Positions 38,034 through 49,679 of a stretch of 64,000 bases of DNA are shown here, piece by piece. Below the pieces are notes generated by a model. It ran no database searches, had not been told where the DNA came from, and saw only the letters and a list, made by a program, of their open reading frames with translations. This DNA comes from Epiperipatus broadwayi. Lineage: Eukaryota > Onychophora > Udeonychophora > Euonychophora > Peripatidae. Location: NCBI GenBank assembly GCA_028023455.1, contig JAQFVV010012535.1, forward strand, positions 126,001 to 190,000, in the 5' to 3' direction. Numbering within the stretch: position 1 is the stretch's first letter; every line of letters starts with the position of its first letter. The position numbers were made by a program, and so were the translations under genes.

Positions 38034-38991
38034 TAATATTAAATACGCTTAACGTATATAGTGAAATTAAATTGAACGATTATATTAATATTTCATAAGG
38101 CTAAGCGCTTTCAGAGCTTTCACTCATATTCATAGCCTTTTAACTAACTAGAACACATAGATGCATTGATTACAACATGAAAGTAAAACCATTAAATATT
38201 AGAGGATACATCCATACTAAATCGAAAACACCGAGGGCCCACAAATTGGCAGGGCTTTCTGCCTTTCTGTTCAGGAATTACCATTTGTGCAAATATGATG
38301 AAGAAAGAAAATTAATATTAACCAATATGTTAATGATCTGATGAAGGTTGGTATGATTTAATAACCATCAACAGAAGAATTAAAACATTTTATGAAACAT
38401 AACCAAACCTAGTAAGACAAAACAACCATATTCTCCATATATTCCTAACATTCTAAAAACTGGTCAAAAAATTGCAAAATGAATTTACAGTAGGTTTTCG
38501 AACCCCTCCAAACACCAACAGATTTTGAACAATTCTAAACAAAATTGACCTACAATCAACACCACATGTTTAAGTTATCCCTCACATGCAGTATATATAG
38601 ACTCCCCTAAAACAACAATGGCTCAGCATAAATACTTATATAAAAGAGTATTAAGAACAAACGAACACTCAGTATTTGTGGACCACCAAATGAGTAACCA
38701 TGAATTCGAACTGCAAATTAGGATAATTACAACTGAAAGAAATGACATCAAGAGGAAGGTGAAAGAAGCATGGTATATATCAAGAGATTTAAAAGCAATA
38801 AACAGGAGAGACACATGCTTTTCCATTTCAAAGAGATGGACAATATAAATAAGCTTGCATAGATTTGCATAAATTACTACGTTAAAAGGCTATGAATATG
38901 AGTGAAAGCTCTGAAAGCGCTTAGCCTTATGAAATATTAATATAATCGTTCAATTTAATTTCACTATATACGTTAAGCGTATTTAATATTA
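38034..38991 (+). mobile_element. truncated Penelope-like element bracketed by 111-bp inverted repeats
   Basis: The left arm (38034-38144) and right arm (38881-38991) look identical as inverted repeats by eye. The right arm is the element's 3' end, after the coding remnant. The left arm is the same sequence inverted at the truncated 5' side. PLEs are known to carry such terminal repeats in direct or inverted order. Both sides have (TA)n tracts. Beyond them, about 50 bp on the left (37930-37975) resembles about 55 bp on the right (39015-39070). Confidence 0.8.
38220..38848 (+). pseudogene. Penelope-like element: end of reverse transcriptase and GIY-YIG endonuclease remnant
   Basis: A plus-strand coding remnant between the inverted repeats. 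It includes RAHKLAGLSAFLFRNYHLCK (about 38235-38294), EGWYDLITINRRIKTFYE, and a block with YKRVLRTNEHSVFVDH followed by ERNDIKRKVKEAWYISRD (38640-38800). In PLEs the region after the reverse transcriptase thumb leads to an endonuclease whose end reads ER-x-x-x-x-R-x-x-KEA-x-x-I; the KEA glutamate fits the GIY-YIG catalytic Glu. The Y-I-G core itself is eroded, and several in-frame stops interrupt the frame, so it is dead. The last 76 codons (38618-38848) are the best preserved part. Confidence 0.65.
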
Positions 38992-39239
38992 TATATATAT
39001 ATAAACTTATGGTTTTAATCACAAACTTTCTTGATATTTAAATAACTATTCTTTTAATAATGAACACCCACTCCAAGCATGACAATTTCCATGCTTTTAC
39101 CTTCAGTAGCATTGACTAACCTTTTTCTATCTATTTTTAAATAAAATTTATCAACCATTTTACTAACTAATATTGCCAATTTCTTTAAATCTCAGGTATA
39201 TTGAGTTTGTATTTGAGCCACATGTTGCAGAGCCAATTA

Positions 39240-39834
39240 AAAATATATATATTTTATATACCAAATATAAATTTCCTACCAATACTAAAATATTGTTTTA
39301 CACTCTTTAGACTTTTGTTCTCTTCTAGAGCTTTCCTTGCTAGTTCACAGTTATACTTTCTTATATCATTTTCAACTCTTTTCCGCACCATTTTACAAAA
39401 TTCGAGATATTCAATCTTTTTTAATGCATCATTGTGGTATATCCTCATAGTCCTTTCTTTCTTCATAAATTCTCTAGTCTCAGTAGAAATTTTATTGGTC
39501 AATTTCTGCTTTTTTTTACCAGCTATCTTTGTTGCAGTTTTTAAAAGTGTATCAGTTATTTTCCTATTAATGTCATTCAAATCTGAATCATGTTCAAAAT
39601 CTACTAATACTTGAAATCGATTTGTAAGTTCTAATTTAAATTCATTAGAATGTTTCTGAAGATTAGGAATATCAACTGTAAATACTGCTTTTCTTAATAA
39701 TTTTTGTCTCTCTAGTTTTGCATTAACATGTATCTTACTAATCGATGATCACTTCCTGTGTTTAATTTATTAAGAACATTACAATCTTGAAATATGTATT
39801 TTCTGTTAGTCAAAATATAATCCAATTCTACAAC
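39240..39834 (-). pseudogene. RTE-type LINE: inverted 5' segment (endonuclease end and linker)
   Basis: On the minus strand from 39834 it reads VELDYILTNRKYIFQDCNVL, then NTGSDHRLVR, the C-terminal strands of an APE endonuclease with its S-D-H motif. Further on, 39580-39254 is an open block of 108 codons (IAGKKKQKLTNKIST, YLEFCKMVRKRVENDIRKYN) matching the linker between endonuclease and reverse transcriptase in RTE-clade LINEs. It meets the plus-strand reverse transcriptase of the same family type head to head at about 39833. Read together they form one element whose 5' piece is inverted. Some linker sequence before the reverse transcriptase appears to be missing. Confidence 0.8.
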
Positions 39835-40998
39835 TACCAAGAGAACAAACTGGATTTAAAAGTGGTTTTAGTACAGTAGATTATATCCAGGTATTGAGAG
39901 AAGTTATAGAAAGGAGAAATGAATATGAGTTGCCATTATGCTTAGGATTTGTAGATTATGAAAAGGCATTTGATTCTATAAACATTTCTTCAGTGATTAA
40001 AGCATTGGATCATCAAGGTGTAGATCCAGGATATTGTCATATTTTAAAGAATATTTATAAAAATGCAACAGCAACAATTAGATTACATAATGATAGTAGG
40101 AAAATCAACATTGAAAAGGGTGTAAGACAGGGTGACTCCATATCTCCAAAACGTTTTACAGGAGTGCTGCAAGAAGGATTTTGTGGATTAAAATGGGAAG
40201 CTAAAGGAGTGAAAGTAAATGGAGATTATTTAAGTCATTTAGATTTTGCAGATGATGTAGTTGTTTTTGCAAATAATGCTTTAGAGCTACAGGAAATGTT
40301 ACAGGAGTTATCAGATGAAAGTAGGACTAAAGATAAATGTTAAAAAGACTAAAGTAATGTTTAATAGATTTTCTCAAAATATGAAAATAAATATTGATTA
40401 TGATGAGTTAGAAGAAGTTAACAGTTACAAATACCTGGGTCAGATTATTAATACAGATGGAAACATAATGGATGAAATTAATCATAGAATTAAACTTGTT
40501 TGGAGTGCTTTTGGTAGAAATAACTTGATACTAAAAGGAAATATGCCTATGTGTTTGAAAAGGAAGGTTTTTAATAAATGTGTTTTGTCAGTTCTTACTT
40601 ATGGATCTGAGACTTAGACACTTAATAGAAGAGCAATACAGAGACTTCAGGCCACTCAAAGAAGTATAGAGAGATGCATGTTGGGAGTAACAAGAAGAGA
40701 TCAAAACGCAATGTATGGGTAAGAGAACAAGCAGGTGTTACTGACCTCATTGAAAAAATTAAAAGACTGAAGTAGAGTTGGGCTGAACATATTGCTAGAA
40801 GAGATGATAATAGATGGGCAATTGAAATTTTGAACTGGATTCCAAGAGATTGTAAAAGACCACATGTGAGATGGATAGATGAAATAAGAAAGTTTGCAGG
40901 GGTGATGTGGAGAAGAGAAGCTAAAGAAAAGATGGATTGAACTTGGAGAGACCTTCATTCTGCAGTGGATTGATAATGGTTGTTGATGATGATGATAT
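39831..40998 (+). pseudogene. RTE-type LINE: reverse transcriptase to 3' end
   Basis: The plus-strand remnant begins LPREQTGFKSGFSTVDYIQV (39830-39890), then FVDYEKAFDSI, GVRQGDSISPK and HLDFADDVVVFANN with the F-A-D-D active site at 40245-40256. A single-base frameshift near 40320 moves to the frame with VGLKINVKKTKVM, YKYLGQIINTDGN and CVLSVLTYGSET. There TGG has become TAG at about 40615. The C-terminal W-x-E-H-x-x-R...W-x-x-x-I-L-x-W-x-P-R block (40770-40870) completes a typical RTE ORF. The copy ends at (GAT)n near 40985-40998, and short tandem repeats are the usual RTE 3' terminus. Inactive through the frameshift, stop and 5' loss, but one of the better kept elements here. Confidence 0.9.
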
Positions 40999-41004
40999 AC
41001 CAGA

Positions 41005-42228
41005 TAGCTGCACCTAATATTTTTCAACAGAGGGTGCCACTAGGCTTCTAGCATAGAACATTTTTAGTTGGTTGATATGGATATTCATTACAAGAATACA
41101 AGTGCCTTTTCCAGCTGTCTCATCATATACAGATCAATTATTGCTGTTAGATGAGAGGGAGCAAAGACTTGGTAAAGTAAACAATTAGCAGAGCAGACAA
41201 CAGTAAACAAATGCCAGACAAATCTAATAATTAACAACAATGTTTGTTAATCTTGATATAATAAAGTAAAATTACAATAACGGTAGTTTAAATTAAATTA
41301 AAAGTAAATTGAATATAACCCTTTTTAAAAGTAGCTAATGTATTTGACAATTGATTGTTTTTTATTCACACTTTATTCTTTCTTTATTTCAAAATAACTT
41401 TATTTATTAAATTAATGGAGTATTACTATAACTGAATGTACATATACTTAATAATTTCAGATGTGTGCACAAATCTTTGCAATAACATTAATTATTAAGT
41501 AAACATTGGCAGATTTTATTATTAGACAAGCTCGCACATGCTGATTTTACTAATGTTTCTCATATGTAGTGCAAACTCAGTATATGAGAGGAATCATGTA
41601 ACAAACAATAACAAATAGTCCCATAAGTAATTTGTGTTAAATGAAAGCAAAAATATATATAAAGGCATGGGAAGCTTTACTACACTTGGCCCAATGCAAC
41701 AACAATAAAGACCATAAATTTCAAGTGGTAAATAAAAATAGTTATAACATATTAAAATATATAAAAGAGCATGGGCAGAAACTTTGCTGAATCTGATGAT
41801 AAAACAAAATCTGCCTATATCAAGTGGTAAGCATAGAAATAAATGGAAGGCCAAGTACATAAATAAACTTTTTCATAGTATCTAATAAAGCGATCACTTA
41901 TATACACACACAGAGAGAACATTCTTTCAGCATATATATAAACATGAGAAAAAAACCTTCCAATATTTTAAAAAGTTAATGCTTATATAAATTTATTCTA
42001 TATACATCTGCGTATGTCAAGTTGGAAGTCATTATTAATTAAAATGTATTAAAATATTAATTTAAATTTCCCTTTTTTATATATAACTTACAAAAAAATC
42101 CTGTTTACTTTTAAGTCTTACAGAGAATCTGGATAGTTTTAAAAAATGATGAAATTGGAAGGGGGAGAACCTGGCTGAGATTCTTTTAAATAACTTTCTG
42201 TCAACTCCTTGAAAAGAAAAAGTAATAG
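41005..42228 (+). repeat. dispersed repeat B, copy 2, left part
   Basis: Homologous to 33906-35000 in the same orientation. It starts just after the RTE 3' end and is cut at about 42228, where family A begins. The right part resumes at 44235. Confidence 0.75.
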
Positions 42229-44234
42229 TTCTAGAAAGCCACTCCAGATTACTCTGTTTCTGGCTCCCAGTTTTGATTCCTATTGCCCTAGTTTAGGGAA
42301 CAGGATTGGTTTAAAAGTGTATCAAGTTAAAAGGTGAGTACATTTTTTATTGTTTTATCACCTTTAAAAGAACGTTTAAGTTGGTTTTCATTCAAGAATA
42401 ACTGATTTTTTCTGGCGTTCCGTTTTGCGCAAATGGCTGCTATTGGAAAAGGCAAAAGCCAAAATAAGTAATTCCAAAAAAGCTATGGTGTAACATAAGA
42501 CTTTGAAAAAGATTTTAAACGAATCCAATTGATCAAATAATGAAAAGAGCTACTACAAATCCTAATTTTCAGTAATAGAACAAGTCGAGAAGTGATTTGG
42601 AAGTTAAACTCCATTGAAAACGTTAAAGAAATAAAATAAAAAATGCTTTGCAAAGATAGCTTTAAGAATTTCACCATAACATTTGATATTTGTAAAGTAG
42701 AACAAGTTTCTAAGGCTGCAAATCAGCCAGGGAAGACAGGAAATGGTCCAGGGAACATACTAGATATAAAAAATAATCAGAACAATGTGTAAAAGAAATT
42801 CTATCAGTAAATCTGTCATGAGAAAAAAGTTACGATACCGTGGTGTCGTACTGGAAGTGGCCGAATGCAGCAAAACAGTGCAGGGGAAAAATAATAAAAA
42901 TTATTTTGAACGTTAATTCGATCTCAATTTTAGAATCAAACAATATAGAGTATGATTTAACCTACCTCCTTGCACAAAAATTATATTTTTCTGATGATCC
43001 GATCAAAAGTTATTGGGCCACTTCCGGTGAAATTGGGGTGCCACAAAAAATAAAAAATTTTCAAATCAACACACAATTACAACTAAGAGAATCCTGAGCC
43101 AAAAAACGACGATTGAAAGATTAAAATAAGTATAAATGGTGTTATAGATATAAACAGAAATACTGAAGTTGCAAATTAGTTAACATTGCTTAATTCAACA
43201 ATTATTTAGAATACTATAAAGATTGATTGCAAACTATTGGATTGCACAACTGAAGCATTGATTACTGGTCAACACAATGAATTGCAAACTATTGGACTGC
43301 ATGACTGAAGCATTGATTACTGGTCAACACATTGAATTCAATCTAGACAAGCAGAATTGAAATATTATAAATAGGAAAGAGTCATTGTTGAAATCTTACT
43401 ACAATGGGCCTACTTTAGGGTTACAGAAACCAATTGTTAAAATATGATTTTGCCATCAATCTCTGTGTTCTACAAAACAATAGGAAAGAATCTTACAAAG
43501 CTAATCACACTTTTCATAGTTGGAATAACCTAGTGGATTTCTACAATGCTAATCATACTCTTCATAATTGGAACAAGTAAGTCAAGATTTATAGGCTTCA
43601 TTGTAAATCATGGAGAACTTTGCAGTTGAGTGAAATAAATAGTTATATTGAACTTTGATCGACATCTGCAGTTGATAATAATATATTGGATTTAATGGAT
43701 GAGGAAGATGAACAATCAACTGTTTTACTGAAATCACTCAATGAATAACTTTTAATAAGGATTAAGAAATTTAAGGAATAAAAGCAAAAATTCTTTTATC
43801 AAGAACATAACCACAGACAAATTTAATTGAAGCCCTGGATGCTAGACATTCCAGCTAGAAATAGCATCTTTGTAACATTAATAGTTTTTTTGGTGTAATA
43901 TTTGCGGGTATGGGCCTGCGCTCCTCATTGCTTCCTCAGGGGTCGATGGTGGCAATCATTGGGGGTCTGGTTATGGGTGAGGGCTGTTGACGATTATTGC
44001 CACTACCCAGAAAATCTGCTGGGAGGGTTCAGGGTCAAAGTTTTCAGCACCAATTCCACTCTCATGGCTGCTGTGCCCCTTGATGGATTGTATTTGGGCA
44101 GTGCAGATCTATGTTTGTCACTCGTTAAACTATTTTATAGATATAATTGTTATTGAGCATATATACTTTTTAAACATGATTTACATCATGTTGTGGGTGA
44201 TCAGTCACCTGCATTTTTTTCCCTTAATAAAAAA
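42229..44234 (+). repeat. unclassified dispersed repeat A, copy 1 (about 2 kb), inserted in repeat B
   Basis: Absent from the uninterrupted B copy at 35.0 kb, so it is an insertion. It is homologous to 51600-49990 on the opposite strand. Shared landmarks are AGGTGAGTAC at 42332 (splice-donor-like), CAAATGGCTGCTATT at 42430, the block around 42850-43050 (including GTTATTGGGCCACTTCC), and a GC-rich end at 43900-44120 (CCTGGAGGG-type sequence, GGCTGCTGTGCCCC). An 85-codon frame at 42840-43097 is open but not clearly conserved. This copy has gained two small tandem duplications (43226-43335; about 43490-43580). It ends in A-rich sequence near 44234, which suggests an RNA-mediated insertion. I do not recognise a protein family. 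Confidence 0.7.
43226..43335 (+). repeat. 55-bp tandem duplication inside repeat A
   Basis: ATTGCAAACTATTGGATTGC and the rest of the unit, ending TGGTCAACACAATGA, is repeated at 43281 with few changes. The other A copy (about 50700) has a single unit. Confidence 0.85.
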
Positions 44235-44763
44235 AAAAACTAAAAAAAATTAAAGGGTTTTGCTAAATATATTCAAACAATTAATGATTATATTATCTAT
44301 AAAAGAATAAAATTAATAAAACATAAAATGACTTAGTAATAATTTGAAATATTAACAAAAAACTTTATACACTGGCTTACTGTTATATATATAAAGTTCA
44401 TGTAAAGATTTAACCATTAGTTCAAAGTAACCTGTGGAGAGCTCTTATTTTCTGTACAGATTATATGTCAATGAGTATGTACTCTAGGCATGTCAATACA
44501 CATGTATGGTTTTTTTTTCTTATACAGAAGATAAATGCTTTGTTATGATGAGTTTTAGGACGTTGGCAGTTCACTGATTTTGGAGATTAGTTGGCAGGAA
44601 AGTTGCACATATGCTGGCTAGAGGTTCATAGTGGAAAGTGGAATTTGTCTTCAGATGCCCTAACAGCACTGGCTTCAGCTATGGCAAGTGGAGTGTTCTA
44701 AGTTTATTTTTTAGATAAGTTATATATAATACACTGTAGAATACTTTAAGTAAAATCAAATAG
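44235..44763 (+). repeat. dispersed repeat B, copy 2, right part
   Basis: Homologous to 35040-35605: AATTAAAGGGTTTTGC at 44249, GAGTATGTACTCTAGGCATG, CATATGCTGGCTAGAGGTTC and GCAAGTGGAGTGTTCT. With 41005-42228 it rebuilds a full B unit once the A insertion is removed. Confidence 0.8.
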
Positions 44764-45600
44764 GTGTTGATAAAAAGTATAGGAAAAAATAATGAATTTA
44801 AATTGCCATTATCTTTCGCAGTTTCATTGGCATTTTATCATTATGTAAAGTTTTGGACTATCAAAATATATATCCAGGATGCTGTCATATTTTGGAGAAT
44901 ATTTATTAAAATGCAGCAAGCAGTTTTTCCAACACATGATAGCACTGATAAGATTTGCTGATAGGGTAATTTCATACCCCCAAACTTTTTACAGAAAACT
45001 TACAAAAACTATTTTGTAAAATAAAATGAAAAGACAAAGGAACAAAAATATATGTAAATTTGAACTTGATGGAGATGATTTTGTGAATAATGTTTCAAAA
45101 CATGTTAAAAGATTTATTGGAATCAATGTAAAAAAAATAGAATTAAAGATAAGTGCTACAAAACTAAATATGATTTTTAAAAAAAAAATATATGAATTAG
45201 AAATTAATTACAAATTTCTTGGTCAGGTTAATAATATGCATGAAGCATTATGAATGATAACAATTATAGAATTTAGATTACTCAATAAAATGTGGAGAAA
45301 TTTAGCTTTGGAGTAATAGGAATAGATCAAAAGTGCAAAAGTAAACATGTGAGTAAAGTATCATTGACATATTTGAATTTGATATATTGTTACAAGAGAT
45401 AATTATAAAGGAATAGTTGAAGTCTCAATGTAGATCCTAAAATATTGTAAAAAAAGTTAGAAGGTTATTTATGTAAAATGGATGGATTAAATAATGAAGT
45501 TTGTTGGATTGATAAGGAGAAGAGAGGCTATGGATCAGAGAAACTGGATTTAATGTGAAAAGACATTCATCCTGCAGTAAATTAACAATAGTTGAAAATA
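44764..45600 (+). pseudogene. second, more decayed RTE-type LINE relic
   Basis: Aligns by eye to the RTE copy at 39.88-40.99 kb in the same orientation. Examples are GTGTTGATAAAAAGTATAGG against the corresponding start of the reverse transcriptase, CAGGATGCTGTCATATTTTG against the same site at 40032, and a 3' end CATCCTGCAGTAAATTAACA like that before (GAT)n at 40970. Two frames remain open by chance (65 codons at 44764; 75 codons at 45026, with NYKFLGQ matching YKYLGQ). The active-site region is destroyed. Its 5' boundary abuts repeat B directly. Confidence 0.75.
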
Positions 45601-45639
45601 TTGATATAATTTTATTTCATTCTAATAAAATGTATTTTT

Positions 45640-46330
45640 AATATTTACTCAAGCATAGATATGAGGAGGAACCTCTAAAATCCAGAATTGTGTAATAAAA
45701 AAATGTGCATTTATTTTTAAGCTTTACAAATTGAATCCTTTCAAAATATTGTCCATTTAATGCGATGTACTATTCTAAAAGTATTCTCCTTTTTTAAAAG
45801 TAGTCCTTAAACTCTTGTAAAATAATGTATTTTAACACATCTGTTATCTTTTTTTCACCATTTCTAAACCTGAAAACTTTTCTTGAGCATTTTTTTATTT
45901 AAAGGAATAAAAAATAATCACATAGTGTTAGATCAGGTGAATAGGGTAGATGATTAAGCTGGCTCATGCTGAATTTAATTAAAAATGGTTTCCCTTTCAA
46001 GGTTTTGTCTGCTGGCACATTATTATAACATGGTGAAGATTACAGTTCCCACTTGCTCACAAATCATGTCATTTTAATTTTACTGCAGTATACAAATGTT
46101 TCAGAACTTGTAGGTAAAATACTTAATCATTACAAATGAAAAATGGCATCTTCTTGACATTGGATTTCACTCACTATGCTTTTTTGGGAAGTGGAGAATT
46201 TAACAGCATTAAAACATTTGTAAATTTGTGTTTCCCTCAGAGTAGCTTGCTTGTAAACTGTTTGAAGTGTTACAACTATTTTCCCTGCCATTTTCCCTAA
46301 CCATAAACAGAAATTTCACACTGTTCCAAC
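45640..46330 (-). pseudogene. mariner-type transposase C-terminal relic
   Basis: The minus strand reads NVPADKTLKGKPFLIKFSMS (about 45998-45963), then HLPYSPDLTLCDYFLF at about 45952-45905. This is the signature P-Y-S-P-D-L-x-x-C-D-x-F-L-F of mariner transposases and carries the last Asp of the D,D34D catalytic triad. NVPAD corresponds to the DNAPAH motif with its Asp lost. Further on come EFKDYF and ALNGQYFE, like the usual C-terminal FEGD region, up to about 45640. Upstream, decayed codons reach about 46330. Stops and frameshifts are frequent. No terminal inverted repeats were identified. This was once a cut-and-paste transposase and is now inactive. Confidence 0.8.
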
Positions 46331-47495
46331 TTTTCAGCCATCACAAAAATTGTCAAATAAGTGAAACACAATTAATAAAAACATTTTCTACATGAACCAT
46401 GATTTTCCTTAATAATGGTCATCAGACTGGTGCAGGGATAACCCCACAAGAGTCATCTAAAAACAAAAGTATGTACTACAACTTGCTTACCTTCTAGAAA
46501 ACAATTATGATTTTGGTTTTAATAACTTTTAGGTGAAAAAGATCATTGAATATGAATTAAAAATGATATTTATCAATGTACTTACATACAAATATGCAAA
46601 CTTAATAATATATTTGTTAAAAGTAATTTATATGAATATATTAGGTATAATGTCTAGTGTATAAAATGATTTAATTTAATCTTAACATTAAACATATACT
46701 GGAAATCATAGATGTTTACCTGTTTAATAATGCTAATGATATATCAGATCCTAATGGTATTAAGAACATTTCTACACGATTTAGATAAAAACAAATTTAA
46801 TAAAGCAGCTAATAACAGCCTTTTTTTGTGAAAAACAAATCATTTTTTAATTAATCAGTATATTTCATCAAAAAAAAAATGCACACAAAAATAAAGAGAC
46901 TAAAACCAAATACATTTTTAGTCTCTATCTCTACACTGCCCACTGCTTGCCAGGAAAAAAATTATAATTTAATGCCTTCACTGCTGATATTACACTATGC
47001 CAATCAGATGTATAATAAGCAAAATTAATTATTAACATTGAAAAAAAAATCATTTTGCTTAAGGAAGAACAAACTGCATTGAGTAATGTTTGAAACAATT
47101 AAGACCTGTAACATTAAAGATTTAGATTACAAAATTGATTCTATGATAATAAGTAAAAAAAAAAAAAAGAAAACATTTTGTCAAACGTTCATTTTCTCAT
47201 CATACCACTAAAAGCAAAATAAGTACATGTAAGAATTTTACTGATGATTGTATGGCCTAAAAACTGGTTGAAATAATGAGATACTTTTTGTTGTCTAGAC
47301 TGAATTCAAATCTGTATTTGGTTTAGTTGACTACAACTGTCTGTTATAATTATTTCAAGAAATAATGTTAGTCATATTTTTAGTTATTATCTGAAGAAAT
47401 TAGTAGCAAAGAATGTTGACTTTAAAATATACACAATTCTCAATATCTTTTACTGTAACTAGAGGAATTTCACAAATCTTGCTTCTAGCCACTCA

Positions 47496-47498
<3 letters not shown>

Positions 47499-47536
<38 letters not shown>
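47499..47536. repeat. (TA)n microsatellite
   Basis: About 19 uninterrupted AT units. Confidence 0.98.
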
Positions 47537-47541
<5 letters not shown>

Positions 47542-48361
47542 TAAAAGCGGCATGTGTTTATCAGACACATAAAAATATTTATCATACATATAGTAATAAA
47601 TAAAGTGTAAAACAGGAAATATTAGCAATAACAATTATAAATTCTGAAGTACTTTCAGTTACGTTCATGACCATTCTCCACTGTTAAAAATTTGCTTCCA
47701 ATAGCATTAAAATTTGTAATAGTTAAGAATGATAAAGCAAATAACTGAAAGTATGTCTGAACATACACTTATTTTTGTTAAAATTTTTATGATTTATTAT
47801 ATCTTGATATTGTCTTTATTAATAATATGAAATACCTAAACATAGTTTAAATATATTGAATGAAATTAATTAAACTGAGTATACTTTCAATGTGTGTATA
47901 TCACAATCATATTTATTCTGCTGAGAAGATCTTTTTTTTTAAATTGCAAATTAGCAAAAAATTGGTCTCCTCCACAGAGTAGCCATGATTATGATATACA
48001 TATGTTGAAAATATAATCTTTTAATTTCATTTAATATATTGAAACTCTGTTTTAATATATATATTACAATTTTATTTACGAGTGCCAAATTTCTTACTCA
48101 TATCATTGACACAATTCACTTTAAGTAAATACAATAATGATTATAACTAATATTTTATTAGGATATATTATTATATTCTTATCCCAGAAATAAATTGGTA
48201 ATCCAATTTTGAAAATAAACACAAAATATTATTAATCCAAATTTATCCTTTTCCGTGTATTTTTAGATATCCTTAAATTTTTTACTTCATAAACGTCATT
48301 CAACCTTTTTATGACTTACTTATATGTTTCAAGAAGTGTGATAGAATGTAAGTCTTAAGTC

Positions 48362-48428
48362 TGTCTATCGATCTATCTATCTCTCTCTATCTATCTAGCT
48401 GCCTATCTATCTATTTACCTATCTATCC
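48362..48428. repeat. (CTAT)n imperfect microsatellite
   Basis: CTATCTATCTCT-type tetranucleotide repeat with interruptions. Confidence 0.95.
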
Positions 48429-49679
48429 TATTTACATAAATTAATAAACTACTCATTAAAATATATATGGTGAGCAAAAATTATAATAATGATAAAATCA
48501 ACATTAATAATAAATGACATACAGCTTTTTTCACTTATTTATATCATAATCATTATCAACTGAATCTACACAGATGAAATTAAATTATTTTAGTGAATGA
48601 ATCTACTTCAGTATTACTTGCACACATATTATAACCTTATTACCCAACTCCACTTGAAATAGATAGTCATTTGTAGTATTTTAATATAAATTCGAAATAA
48701 ATTACATTAATATGCAATTGAAGGAAAAACCTGATATATTTGTTTTACATATGTCTGTTCAGAGTATGTTATTTATATTTTTCTCTAGCTTATCATATAT
48801 TATTTTAATGTTATGAATTGGTTATAATGATTGACGTTTCAGTATGACGTAATTTAATGCATGGTTAATTAGTGCAATTGAAATTAATCATATCAATAAT
48901 TAATTTTTTTCTATAATTTCTAGTATTTAACTAAAATAAATGTAGTTTAAAATTTGGTATAGTTTTGTATTGGTTTTATTAAAAGGGTGAAACATAAAAA
49001 TGTGGTTCATTGGATTTGAGATTGGTTTAAACTGGGTCTAGTTTAGTTTATTTAATTGATATCTTAAATTCTCCCAAGTATTTTTTTTATTGTTGAATGA
49101 GAAAAGATTTTTTTTTTTTTGGTGAGAAATCTGATTGATTATAAGACGTAACAGAAAGAAAAGTAAGGACGAAAAACTTCTTGTAAAATATTTTTAAAAA
49201 GAAATGAATGTGTAATGTTAATTTTATTGTTTAAAATTAGTGTGTTCATTTATTATGAATACGTAAAATCCTAAATTCCTGTCATAGAGAACATTCACGC
49301 TGACTCTTTTCAACGTATGACTGGGAGAAACAATATTCGTCATTATTATAGAATGTATTACAGTATTTAACAATATTAACAAATTAGTGTAAAGGAAAAG
49401 AAAACTGAATAAGTAAATTAAAGTTCTGGTTCAATTTTAAAGTGTTATTAAATTCAAAACCAAGATTACTAATTTAATAATGTTCTTATCTTTCAAAAGT
49501 AACATTTATTAGTAAAAGGATTACAAAAATTTTGGGTACACTTACCCCTTGAGAATTACAAAGTGTTTAATGTGACAAACAAGGTAAAACAATTATTGAT
49601 TATATAAAGTAAATATGCTTGATAACAATTATGTCCATTAAAGAGTTGCTATAATGTTGATATTAATGTGTATCTAAAC

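Larger units (their letters stand above)
46331..49670. other. AT-rich stretch with microsatellites only
   Basis: No coding sequence or element was recognised apart from the (TA)n at 47499 and the CTAT-type repeat at 48362. Several poly-A and poly-T runs are present. Confidence 0.55.

Noticed and set aside
38335-38380. CTGATGA resembling a hammerhead ribozyme core, which PLEs can carry
   Set aside because: No GAAA box or matching stems in the right places; the sequence is part of the reverse transcriptase coding remnant.
41594-41860. 88-codon hydrophobic minus-strand frame in repeat B
   Set aside because: Not evidently kept in the other B copy; its composition follows from AT-rich DNA.
43902-44156. 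84-codon plus-strand frame in the GC-rich end of repeat A
   Set aside because: The corresponding frame is not kept in the other A copy, and no motif is recognisable.
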